A DNA stretch of 23,004 nucleotides from Plakobranchus ocellatus. Its lineage: Eukaryota > Mollusca > Gastropoda > Plakobranchidae. The notes beneath the pieces are model-generated. The model was given only the letters and a program-made list of their open reading frames with translations. It searched no databases and had not been told where the DNA came from. The translations under genes and the position numbers were made by a program. How positions within the stretch are numbered: the first letter of the stretch is position 1; every line of letters begins with the position of its first letter. Of this stretch, positions 1 to 9,410 are shown piece by piece. The stretch lies in assembly GCA_019648995.1 (NCBI GenBank), contig BLXT01000825.1, positions 712,189 through 735,192 on the forward strand. Reading direction: 5' to 3'.

Positions 1-1010
1 TATAAACAGCCACATGATAATAAAAAAACATCCATTCTTTCCATAGTAGCCTTCACTTCATGTAATATGACTAAGCGAAAGCTACTGTGGGAAGAATGGT
101 ACATAACTAATATTATGTAAAAGCCAGTATTATTGTTTCCCACATATAGAAATCCTCTCAATTATATTTTATTAACTTTTTTCACCACAATTCGACAGGG
201 TTTGAATCTGGCATTGTGGCATTCCTTGCAACCATCCCATAGAGTGTTGATCAATACCAGCTGAGATCCGAACATCTTAAAATAAAGCTAAGTTTGATTC
301 ATTTTTTTTTTTAAACAAAAAGTTGGTGTACTTATTTTACTTGTAACTTTAGGAGGATAGATTCTACATAGATCCTTGTTTTCATGGAGCAATGAAGCGA
401 GTCTCAAATTGCCTGCTTCTATGCCATACAATGCATCATAGTGCATGCTTTAATAGCTTTAGGTGTGCTTTTAAACAGCTTATTTTTTCACGCTGCTGTA
501 TTGTTATATATCTAATTGATGCCTAAAGACTACTTACCATGCTTGCAAATCAGCTATATGAAGAAAAAAAAATAGTAAAACCATCAAATTCTACTGATGC
601 AGCGTATGTGTTCAGCAGAGACATTTCCTGTGCAATAATGGAATATTTAAGTAAATTGAAAATGGGAAGAAAAGGGAAATTAGTTCTGAGCTAAATGACA
701 TTGAATATACAAATTGGCTCTCATTTGTATCGCTTACAACTGAAAATAGTCTTAAAGTCTCAAAATAGTCAGCCAGCACACCTGCCTAATATTAAGCCCC
801 AGGATAACTTGAAGTCTGCTCTCACTGCAAAGGCAGTAAATCCAAAATGCTGATATTTACAACTGCATCAAGTGCACCTGAGCCTACGATGCTTTGAATA
901 TTTCTCATTCTTGAAAGAAGAACTGTATGAAAATCCATTACAGGTGTCTATTTCAGAAGTCTAAACCTATCTAGATTTGTACATTCCTGTCCTTGCCTGA
1001 TTATACGGTA

Positions 1011-1029
1011 GGGCTTTCGATGAGAGCCC
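1011..1029. other. Perfect 19-nt inverted repeat (array hairpin, unit 1)
   Basis: GGGCTTTC-GAT-GAGAGCCC can form an 8-bp stem, with one G-T pair, closed by a 3-nt loop. The same word is intact in unit 2. In unit 4 it survives with two substitutions that both leave G-T wobble pairs. It lies about 230-250 bp before the 'aaaactgggtc...ggtggggcttt' landmark, which in unit 4 contains a second copy of the same hairpin. Confidence 0.7.
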
Positions 1030-1655
1030 CGTTCTCCATCACAGTATGGCGGCAAGCAGGATTGCTTATCCCTGACACATACCATTGTGCCTCTTAAACA
1101 GGCCTCAAGCATAAAATATCTCTCTAGAAAAATTGCAGTTTCAAAGATTTGATATGTGAATTCAGTTGAAATGTGTAGGCCTATAGAATTATAAAATATT
1201 TAAAAACTGGGTCTAAGCTAATCCAGAAGAGATTCGATTCCCTAAAAAATTAAATGGTGGCGCTTTTATTGACAGCTGATCTCTACTGATGGTTGCAACA
1301 GCAGTGTCAGAAATCCGGGCACACTCAAAATATATAGTGCGCATTATAGATGTAGATCTATATGAATTAAGTAGCCCAAAACTTATGAAAAGCATGATGA
1401 TATAACGAAACAGTGTTCTACTGGATTTGACGTAGAAAATATATATTCATAGTTGAAAGTTCATAAGGATTTTGCACAACTGAATCCTTTTTATTGTGCT
1501 AGGTTCAGCAAAAAGTCACTTTGAAGGGAGGCTTGACCGAGTTGGAAGTATTGTTGTAGTCAAAGGCTGTAACTACCTCAGCCGATGTTACAAAGGTTCC
1601 TCATACACAAGCATATTCTGCACTTTGATGTATAAATGAAATTGAAATGATTGTA

Positions 1656-2045
1656 TCTTGAAAATATAACCTTATCCATATGTTTTGGGTAATTTTGTTG
1701 CCCCAATGGGAATTTTCCTGTCAGTTTTTCAGTATTCCTCAAAAATTCAGTTTTAAGATGTATGATTACATAATAAGGATCGAGAGAAAATCAATATTAA
1801 ACATTTCTGAAGCCCTTTATTTTTTTTTACTATGTAAAGTATGGGGCGACCTTGTTACCCCCCACGTCGGATAGGTATATAGCAATTTTTTTACTACGTA
1901 CATACAACATGAGGATATGCAGATGCCCCACATGTACAGATAAGACTATATTATTTTATTTAAAATGTGGGGGCACTCGGTCATCCCTGACGTACAGATA
2001 CAACGAAACACCTCGTACGGATAGTGTTAAATGCTTATATGTTGG
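1656..2045. repeat. Insert of ~390 bp specific to array unit 1
   Basis: Between the 'cagcatattctgcac' and 'ggaaagattcacaggt' landmarks, units 2-4 have only about 50 bp, but unit 1 has about 440 bp. The extra DNA holds G- and C-run motifs unlike the rest of the unit, and these repeat internally. 'tatggggcgaccttgttacccccc' near 1840 resembles 'tgtgggggcactcggtcatccctga' near 1965. The two edges share a direct word: 'cttatccatatgttttggg' near 1672 and 'gcttatatgttgggg' near 2032. No terminal inverted repeat or coding domain is visible. A short non-autonomous insertion is possible, but so is loss of this segment from the other units. Two short ORFs here look like chance. Confidence 0.4.
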
Positions 2046-3004
2046 GGAAATGTGCTGAAGGAAAGATTCACAGGTGAAAATATCTTTACAAGACCTGTGT
2101 TTCCAAATTCTACGTTTGGGGTCAATGACCTCTCTGACTGGTGTCATTTAACGGGGGCTGCATTCAAAATGTCTGCACCAATATAATTTTAATGTACACC
2201 AAAATAAAATTGTAATACACAAAGTAGACTTTTTACAAATTCTACCAAGGAAATAAAATTGTGTTCAAACTGTCCCGGATCAGTTTTGCACAGACTGAAC
2301 CGATACTGGCAATTTAGAATTACAATAAAACTTTGGAATTCTCTGCAGTGTTTCTGTGCCCTATGATGCATTACAATAATGCAAAAACAAAAATCCAAAA
2401 TGCATTTTTTAACAGCTTTAGTTGTGCTTTTATTTATTCACACTTTGAATAGTTGTATCCACATGATATCCAATGCCTACTATGCTTGGAAATTAATGGC
2501 ATAAAAATTTAACAAAATGGAACCATCAAGAACTGTTGATGCAGGGAATGTTATCAAGATCAACAGATATTGACTGTGTAATGATGAAATATAGATATAA
2601 TGAAATTTGAAATGTTAAAAAATAAGGAAAACGGTTCTCAGCAGAATGCCATTGAGTGAAAAAAATGCTTTCAGTTCATATCACGTGTACTGAAAATTGG
2701 TCTCAACCTATGTTTAAGCTCATCTTGTGGTAATCAGCATTCCTGCCTAGCTTGAGCCATTGGGTTGCTGAAAGCCTGTTTTAGTTTCTACGGGCCAGCA
2801 CGGGCTGTAAATACAAAATATCGATGCTAATTACTGTGCCAAGTGCTCTTGGCCTAGGATTCTTCAAAAATTTATCTTATGAAATTTTAACTTCCATTTG
2901 CTCAATGGGGAGCAGTTTGTAGATTCATTAAAGATGTCAATTTCAGACGTCTTGAATGTAGAATCTAGATTTATATGCCCCTATCCTCATCAGGTTATAG
3001 GGTA

Positions 3005-3023
3005 GGGCTTTCGATGAGAGCCC
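3005..3023. other. 19-nt inverted repeat (array hairpin, unit 2)
   Basis: It is identical to the unit 1 hairpin over all 19 bases, although the flanking DNA has diverged. It occurs in the same position, just before 'tatctctatcacaatatggcacaggcagg'. Confidence 0.7.
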
Positions 3024-3701
3024 TATCTCTATCACAATATGGCACAGGCAGGGTTCTTATCCCTGTTCTATACCATTGCAATTCTAAGACATACTTTAAA
3101 TATGAATCATTTCTTTACAAAAATGGCAGTTGAGGTGATTTGATCATATTTTAATTCATTTTAAATGTTTATAAATTAAGAAAATATTTCAAAACTGGGT
3201 TCGGTCTAACTTTAACCCAGGAGAAATAAAATGTTGGGGCTTTCAAGCCGATTTCCAGTTGTGGTGGCATGAGCCGAGTTCCAAATTCTGGCACACTCTT
3301 AATCGACAATGCTGTATGGATGTAGCAGCACAAATGAAAACATCGCATTCAATCACATTCCAAAACGGTGATCTACTGGTAAAATTGTATTTGGTATTAA
3401 TTCTTGACAATTTTATCCTGAATTGATATTTCATGATGTTGCAGAACTGAATCTTTTCAATTGAGTTAGATTCAGCATATTCTGCACCTAGGCATATATA
3501 TATTGAAATGTTTATCAGGGCAAAATGCGCAGGAAGGAATGATTCATAGTTGTAGGCCTAAATTTCTTTTTAAGACAGGTCTCTCCAAACTGCACATGTG
3601 AACTTCCATGGAGGGCTTTTCACTGCATTTTTTATAAATCAAAAACAGCAAAGACTAACATTTGGTATATTTTTCTATTAAAAACAAAGATTATAACAGT
3701 T

Positions 3702-3732
3702 GGGACCAATGGTCCCAGTGACTGGTCGACCA
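3702..3732. other. Paired inverted repeats GGGACC-AAT-GGTCCC and TGGTCGACCA
   Basis: Two palindromes lie 6 bp apart: a 6-bp stem with a 3-nt loop (3702-3716) and a perfect 10-bp palindrome (3723-3732). In unit 4 the second becomes a 12-bp palindrome, CTGGTCGACCAG (7307-7318). In unit 3 and the deleted unit it is the imperfect TGGTCAACCA (5396, 5995). Confidence 0.6.
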
Positions 3733-4091
3733 AATGACCATTTGCTTTTGTACCTTAGTATTTGGAATGTGAGACTTGATACTAAACTGCGAGTGCTTTA
3801 AAAATGGGTACACATATTGCACCAATGTACTTTTTCAAATTACACCAAAACAAAAGTTTTTTTTAAATTCTGTCAAAGAGGCAAAAATTTTCTCAAAACC
3901 CACCAAAGGTGAAATTTTTTCATAATCTCTGCCTATGCCAGCAATCTGTTCCCAAACTGTCAACGACACGGTGTGATACAGACTATACCAATGCTTATGG
4001 CAATTTGGAATCGGAAACCTAAAATTCTGTTTAGTGTTTTGGTGCAGTTTTGTGCATTATAATAATTCAAGAAAATAAAAAGTAAATCTGA

Positions 4092-5772
4092 AATGCATTC
4101 TTTAATAGCTTTGGATGTGCCTCTCAAACAGCTTAGATTTGTTCACGCTGCTAAAAAGTTGCATCCACATGAAATCTCAAGGTCATGTTTGCTAACTAGA
4201 TACATAAAAATCGAAACAAAACGAAGTGGAACCATCTGATATGTTACCGATATCAAGGGATATTGACAATGCAAAGATGAAATAGATAATAAACAAATTA
4301 ACAATGCGGGAAAAAGTACAAAAATTTTGAGCAAAATGCCTTTGAGCGAGCAATGTCTCAAACCTATGATTTTTTCTAATGGCGTAACTAGTCAGCACGC
4401 TTGCCTAGCTTAAGCCATGGGGTTGCTGAAAGTCTGTGTTCTCGCTATAAGCTGACATATAGAATGCTGATATTTACTACTGCGCCAAGTGCGTCTTGGC
4501 CTAAGATACTTGATCTCATGAAATTTTTATTTACATTTGCTAAACAGGCAACTCTGTCTAAAACGTATATAGATTTATACATCCCTGTCTTTGTCAGCTT
4601 ATATGGTAGGTGTTATGAGAGCCGCCTCTATCACAATATGGCACAGGTATGGTTCCTTATCCTTGCCTTATATGATGCGCCTCTTGGACAAACTTCATGT
4701 GTAAAAATTGTCTCATGGGAAATGGCAATTTAGATGATTTGATATGTGAATTCAGGATAAATGTATACAATTACAAAATATGTAAAAACTGAGTCCAGTC
4801 TTAACCCTGGAGAGATCGGACTGTCTTTAAAATTAAATGGTGGGGCTGTTAAGTAGAGTCCACTTCCACTTTGTTGTGGTACAAGCAAAGTTCCAAAACG
4901 GACAATATAAATCTGTATAAATGTAGCAGCCCAAATTGAATGAAAGGCATCACAACCAATCACTTTCTAAAACAGTGATCTACTGGAGTAATTCTTATGA
5001 CTTGACAATGTTAGAAATTTCATATTTTGACTTACGGGTTCAAAATAATTTTGCAGAATTGATTCCTTTTTATGGAGCTTGATAAAGGAAAAGCCTAAAA
5101 TGCATTGAGGTCTTTACCGAGTCAAAATATTGTGTATTCAAAGGCCTTTACTTGACAAATGCAGCTACCTTCAACCGATGTTAAAAAAGCTTTACACATT
5201 ACACAAACATGTTCTCCATTTTGGTGTATGTATTTAAAATATTGCGTCGTAAGAAAAATGCACTGGAAGGAAAGATCCCCAAATAAAAATATCTTTATAA
5301 GACAGGTCTCTTTAAAATACTACCTGTAAACTTGCAATGAGAGGGCATGTTTCCATACAGATACTGAAACGTTTGGGGTCAGTGGCTCCAGTGAGTGGTC
5401 AACCAAAATATTTACATTTGTACTTCAGTGTTTGGAATTGAGATTTAAGACTCAACTGCGGCTGTGTTCAAAGCGTGTTAGCAAAATGCAGCAATGTATT
5501 TTTTTCTCACCTGTATAAAAATAAAAACGTGATACAGCAAAGAATTTTTTCAACAATTGTATTCAGAAATAAAGATGAGTACAAGCTACATGAGGGGAGG
5601 AATTTTTAAAATCTGTACCTTTGCCAGCACTATTCCCAAAAGTGTCAAGATCAGTGTTGTACAGACTGTACTGATGCTGACCATTTGGACGTAACAGAAA
5701 ATTAGAAATTCTATTTAGTTACTCTGTGCCGCACAATGCATTAAATAGGTGCATTGACCAAAAAGGTATAAC
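4092..5772 (+). repeat. Array unit 3
   Basis: This complete unit of about 1.68 kb has the landmarks in order. The 19-nt hairpin is degraded here ('ggtaggtgttatgagagccgcc' near 4606), so its stem cannot form. Its end part (about 5269-5772) is closely similar to the following deleted unit, so those two segments are the most recently related pair in the array. A 110-codon plus-strand ORF at 4401-4733 has no counterpart in the sister units and is not called a gene. Confidence 0.75.
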
Positions 5773-6112
5773 TAAAATGCATTCTTAAATGGCTTGGGGT
5801 GTGCTTTTTAAACAGCTTATATTTTTAAGCTGCCTTTAAGAAAAGATCCCCAGGTAAAAATATCTTTGTAAGACAGGTCTATTTAAATACTACCTGTAAA
5901 CTTGCAATGGTAGGGCATATTGCTTTACAATAATTTTTTTTTATATTCAAAGCAAAAGATACTGAAACATTTGGGGTCAATGGCTCCAGTGACTGGTCAA
6001 CCAAATGTTTGCATTTGTACTTTAGTATATGCAATCGAGATTTAATAATCAACTGTGTACTGTGCCGCACAATGCATTACAATAGTGCATTGACCAAGAA
6101 AGTATATCTGAA
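5773..6112 (+). repeat. Internally deleted array unit (3b), ~340 bp
   Basis: The unit start word ('aaatgcattcttaaatggcttggggtgtgctttttaaacagctt...aagctgcc') is joined directly to the late 'aaaagatcccc...aaaatatctttgtaagacaggtct' landmark, skipping about 1.4 kb. A second gap relative to unit 3 removes the segment between about 5460 and 5720, so 'aatcaactgtg' runs straight into 'ctgtgccgcacaatgcatta'. Unit 4's own start word follows at about 6113. Unequal exchange or slippage between units is the simple explanation. Confidence 0.7.
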
Positions 6113-6540
6113 ATGCATTTTTAAATAGCTTGGAGTGCGCTTTTTAAATGGCTTATATTTTTAAGCTGCCTGTATGGTTACGTCCACATGATATCAAAGA
6201 CCATCATGCTTGCAAAATCAAATTGGAACAAAGAAGATCAGTCGATATAGGATATGTTATCAACAGACTAATATTGACTGAACAAATATGGAATAGGTTA
6301 CAATTAAATAAAAAGGAAATTGGGGGAAAAGGAAAATAATTTAAAGCAAAAGACCCTTGAGTGAACACATTGCTTTCCATTTATATCACTTGCACTGAAT
6401 ATTATTCTCAAACCAATGTTTAATCTCATTAAATCCTTACTCCCATTTGTTGAAAAGAAAACGGAAAGAGGATTAATTAATTTCAAAAGTCTAAACATGT
6501 CTAGATTTCTATGTTCCACTCCTCGCCTGGTAATATGATA

Positions 6541-6559
6541 GGGTTTTCGATGAGAGCCT
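6541..6559. other. Variant hairpin GGGTTTTC-GAT-GAGAGCCT (unit 4)
   Basis: Compared with units 1 and 2, two stem bases have changed. Both changes give G-T or T-G pairs, so a folded RNA could still form the full 8-bp stem. Confidence 0.5.
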
Positions 6560-6764
6560 CATCTCTGTCATAGTGCACAGATTTCTTATTGCTGGCTTTT
6601 ACCAGTGTTGTGCCTCTTAGACATACTTAAATTTCTCTTGGAAAATGATTTCTAGAAGATTTGACATCTGAATTCAGGATAATGTCTATAAAAAAAAATA
6701 TTTCAAAACTGTGTCTAATCTTAACCCAAGAGAGGATACGTTTTTTTTTTCATATTAAACGGTG

Positions 6765-6783
6765 GGGCTTTCAGTGAGAGCCC
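6765..6783. other. Second hairpin in unit 4, GGGCTTTC-AGT-GAGAGCCC
   Basis: The stem is identical to that of units 1 and 2 but the loop is AGT. It sits at the 'taaatggtggggcttt' landmark, 224 bp after the first hairpin. In the other units this landmark holds only the left arm (ggggctttc near 3236, ggggctgtt near 4843). The two hairpin positions may therefore derive from an internal duplication within the ancestral unit. Confidence 0.6.
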
Positions 6784-7510
6784 ATTTTCACTTGATTGTT
6801 GCAGAAAAGATCCAAATCCCTGCACACTCAAAATTAGATGGATAATCTAGATCTGTATTAATGTGGTAGCGAAAAATGGATGAAAAATGTCAGTCAATGA
6901 CATTCTCAAAACGGTGATCTTTTGCAATAGTTTTGATTTAAAGACGCTAGAAATTTTTTATCTTGAAATGGTTCAAAACGATCATGCAAAACTGAATCCA
7001 TTGGTGGACCTGGTTTTGCAAATAGCCTATAATGTTTTGAAGGGAGGCTTTGCTATCAAAATATTGTATATCCAAAGGTTCTTACTAGACAAATACATTA
7101 CACCCCAACCTATGGTACAAAGTTTTACACATTATATAAACTTGTTCTGCACTTTGGCAATATATTGAAATCCTAATGAACGATTCAGTTAAAATATCTT
7201 TATAAGAAAGGTCTCTTCGAATTCTACTTGTGAACTTTCCATTTAGGGCTTTTAGCAGCATTTTTAATTCAAAAGAAATATTGTTTTGGGACAATAGCCC
7301 CAATGACTGGTCGACCAGGTAATTGATTGCTTTTGTACTTTAGTATTTGGAATTTGAGATTTGATACTTCATTGCAGCCGTGCTGAAAATATCTTTGCAA
7401 ATGTACTTTTTCAACCTGCACCAAAATAAAAACATGATTCATTAAAGCAAGAATTTTCAAAATTCTAACATTTAAGAAATTAAAAAGTTTGTTGAAACTG
7501 CACAAAGAAT

Positions 7511-7528
7511 GTGTGTGTGTGTGTGTGT
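7511..7528. repeat. (GT)9 microsatellite
   Basis: Nine uninterrupted GT dinucleotides lie near the end of array unit 4. Confidence 0.95.
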
Positions 7529-7599
7529 AATCTGTACATATGCCAGCAATTTGTTCTCAAATTGTCAATTGTACAGTCAATACCGATGCAAACAACTTG

Positions 7600-8699
7600 T
7601 TTCTAAAATGCACCAACATTGAAAATTAGTTTACAGAGCGAATGAATGTCCAAAACTAATATAGAAAATAAACTTCAAATTCTGTTCAGAAGTTGCATAA
7701 GCAATATAAAGACGTTATCCATAGAGTGCAGTGATGGAGATATCTAGCTAATAAACTCCACCAGAATGAAAATGATTCTTCATAATTCCATTGATGTGAA
7801 AATTATCAAAACGGTAGCAAAAGGTTAAATTTGGCATATCTGTGTTAGGTAGATTTTAATATATATATAAAACAAATTTGGACGTGAATAACATAATTTG
7901 AACCCATAAAAAAAATATTCATTCTCAATTTTTGGAAAAAATATCGCCTTAATTTGGTTTTTAATTGTCTATTGGTTTTGAGATTTGAAGTTTGCTATAA
8001 ATGCTGTTTAGTCCAATAGTTGAAATCAGTAGGTATTTGACATTATTTTTTTAGTTTTCTAGAATTCTCATTTGTTTTTTTTTTAATCTGTTAGTGTCGC
8101 TTTTCTTTTCATTTCTCATCCATGTTTTCCTATTTTTCTGGTACCCATAGATATTAAATCTGTTCTTATTTTAGGCACAATGTGATTTGCTTGTAAAATT
8201 TTGAAAAAATTAAGAAAAGTAAAGATACATGTATTAATGTGAAGAAAAAGGAAATTTGTCTTTAAAAAAGTATTTCTCAGTTATTTTCAGAGTATACAGT
8301 AAGGATGAACTGCAGCCAAATGCACAGCAAAACCAAAGCAAATATCAGTCAAATCGTAGAAGGTAAATTTTTTTTTTATTATTCAGACTTGTGACCATTA
8401 TAATCAATTGTCTTTTTTAAATTTGTGAATATATTTTTTGCATTAAAATCCTGCACAGAAACATTTCAGTGATGGTACTCGCCAGAGGGCAACTTAATAG
8501 AAAAAAAATCACTTGCCCTCACCCTGTCACTTCCTATATTTATTTGATAACGCTTCCAAATTATTTTGAGATGCTTTAAATTTGCATTGTTCATCATACT
8601 TTGTGCAAATTATATACAAAGGACAGACTGATTTTATGACCAGGCAGTGCAGTTTTTAATCATGACTTTGGCTATAAATGTTTTTACATTTGTTTCTAG
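7600..8699. other. Non-coding spacer between array and gene
   Basis: This stretch is AT-rich with many T and A runs, for example near 8070-8090 and 8366-8380. It has no ORF of note, no repeat copy from the array and no recognisable RNA gene. A promoter for the downstream gene could lie here, but I can point to no defined TATA/Inr or CpG-rich element. Confidence 0.5.
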
Positions 8700-8801
8700 A
8701 TCGTCTCTGCCCTCCATGCTCAGGAATGGGAGCTTCTGCTGGATAACCTTACACATAGGACCAATCTACAAGGTGCTATAATTCTCCAATTCGTTTCCAA
8801 G
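8700..8801 (+). other. Candidate untranslated leader exon
   Basis: A GC-richer island of about 100 bases lies between a plausible acceptor ('tttttacatttgtttctag', ending 8699) and a plausible donor ('tccaag|gtatct', at 8802; 'caag|gtgcta' at 8773 is an alternative). The segment is open in one frame, but joining it to the next exon at 9245 quickly reaches the stop TAA at 9260-9262. It would therefore be 5' leader, carrying short upstream ATGs. The compositional jump is the main evidence, and it could equally be part of another transcript. Confidence 0.25.
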
Positions 8802-9244
8802 GTATCTTGCTATGTCGAGACCTTCATGTTTATTCCAATAACATTATTATAGTATATAGCATTTGTTGAGGTTATTGACATTGTTTGAGCATTTTTTATC
8901 TTTGTCACAGAAGAGATTGGCGAGTTTTGATGAATTTAAGGTATTGCTGTGAGAAAGAAATAAAATAGATAAGAAACCCAATATGTTTGATTCGAGTCTT
9001 TGAAGGAATCTGTGATAAAGAAATAATATTGTCGTTTACAGATGTAAAAATTCAGGACTTTGGTATCACCAGTAATTAATGCAGTGCTTTAGATATATGC
9101 AAAATCAAAACCGTGACAGCAATTTTATGGACATAGCTTAATATCTATACCAGTACCATAGAAGCTTTCAGCCATGATAGTTAGAAACATTTCATACATA
9201 GTGCTTTTAAATATATTTTAAAATATTTTTCTCTACATTCTTAG

Positions 9245-9410
9245 GTACGCATTGGCTTTTAAGGATATGAAAAAATGGCTGACTTGAGCGGCTCCACACA
9301 GAACAACCCAGAATACACCAAAGATGAGCAGCAGCGCACCCAAGACATACTCAAACATAGAGCAGGGCGGACCAAGCATGCTGTAAGCCTAGGACAAATC
9401 GTTTTTCCTG
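9245..9410 (+). other. First supported exon (5' leader plus start of CDS)
   Basis: The exon begins after the acceptor 'ctctacattcttag' and ends at a strong donor, 'tttcctg|gtaagt'. The first 30 bases are leader with an in-frame TAA at 9260-9262. If the exon had no upstream splice, transcription could start nearby instead. Confidence 0.6.
9275..9410 (+). CDS. Unrecognised small polar protein, coding exon 1
   Basis: I do not recognise this protein. The ATG at 9275 has a good context (A at -3, G at +4) and an in-frame TAA 15 bases upstream, which fixes it as the first possible start in this exon. It encodes 45 complete residues, starting MADLSGSTQNNPEYTKDEQQ and ending in a basic stretch (KHRAGRTKHA) followed by VSLGQIVFP, plus one base of the next codon. 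GC content and codon-like composition stand out from the flanking AT-rich DNA. It ends at the near-consensus donor GTAAGT. The residues are hydrophilic, with no signal peptide or membrane segment, so a cytosolic or nuclear, probably disordered N-terminus is likely. The phase fits the exon at 13681. Confidence is in it being coding, not in any function. Confidence 0.72.

Larger units (their letters stand above)
430..2400 (+). repeat. Array unit 1
   Basis: This is the first complete unit, about 1.96 kb. It begins in the 'tttaatagctttaggtgtgcttttaaacagctta' word at about 450, shared with units 3 and 4, and ends with the 'cctatgatgcattacaataatgc' word before unit 2. The few bases before it (about 410-440, 'atgccatacaatgcatcatagtgcat') resemble the end of a unit, so the array may have started with a copy now lost or truncated. 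The unit carries an intact hairpin at 1011-1029. It is longer than the others because of an insert at about 1656-2045. Plus strand is defined arbitrarily by the direction in which the landmarks are listed. Confidence 0.75.
2401..4091 (+). repeat. Array unit 2
   Basis: This complete unit of about 1.69 kb carries all the landmarks, including an intact GGGCTTTCGATGAGAGCCC hairpin at 3005-3023. It shares 'cacaatatggcacaggcagggttcttatccctg' with units 1 and 3. The 'ggaccaatggtcccagtgactggtcgaccaaatgacca' region near 3703 holds two adjacent inverted repeats. Short ORFs inside are not conserved in the other units and I treat them as chance. Confidence 0.75.
410..7600. repeat. Tandem array of four diverged ~1.5-2.0 kb units plus one deleted unit
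   Basis: A series of landmark words recurs in the same order and orientation. They are: a 'tgcattcttaatagcttt(a/g)g' start (about 440, 2400, 4092, 5773, 6113); a 'ctgatatttacnactg' region (848, 2824, 4465); a 'gggctttcgatgagagccc' hairpin (1011, 3005, degenerate at 4608, 6541); 'aaaactgggtc' (1203, 3191, 4788, 6706); 'aacggtgatctactgg' (1409, 3364, 4970, 6909); 'actgaatcctttt' (1480, 3446, 5051, 6993); 'aaagatcc..ggt..aaaatatcttt' (2060, 3536, 5269, 5840, 7178); and 'tttggggtcaatggctccagtgactggtc' (2115, 3702, 5372, 5972, 7283). Identity is only moderate and indels are common, so the array is old. No open frame is shared by the copies, so it looks non-coding. It could be a long-period satellite or a tandemly duplicated dead element. 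Confidence 0.85.
6113..7600 (+). repeat. Array unit 4 (last copy)
   Basis: The last unit starts 'aaatgcatttttaaatagcttggagtgcgc' and carries the later landmarks to about 7590, where similarity to the unit ends fades ('tcaattgtacagtcaataccgatgcaaacaact'). It lacks a segment containing the 'agcttaagccatggggttgctgaaag...ctgatatttactactg' word present in units 2 and 3. It contains two forms of the hairpin, at 6541-6559 and 6765-6783, and a short (GT)9 run at 7511-7528. A 93-codon ORF at 6887-7168 is not shared by the other units. Confidence 0.7.

Noticed and set aside
4401..4733. 110-codon plus-strand ORF
   Set aside because: It lies in array unit 3. The matching positions of units 1, 2 and 4 are broken by indels and stops, so the frame is not conserved.
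6887..7168. 93-codon plus-strand ORF
   Set aside because: It lies in array unit 4 and is not open in the sister units.
410..7600. CRISPR array or bacterial tandem repeats
   Set aside because: The repeats are kilobase-scale and diverged, in DNA with introns and SINEs. There are no short direct repeats with unique spacers.
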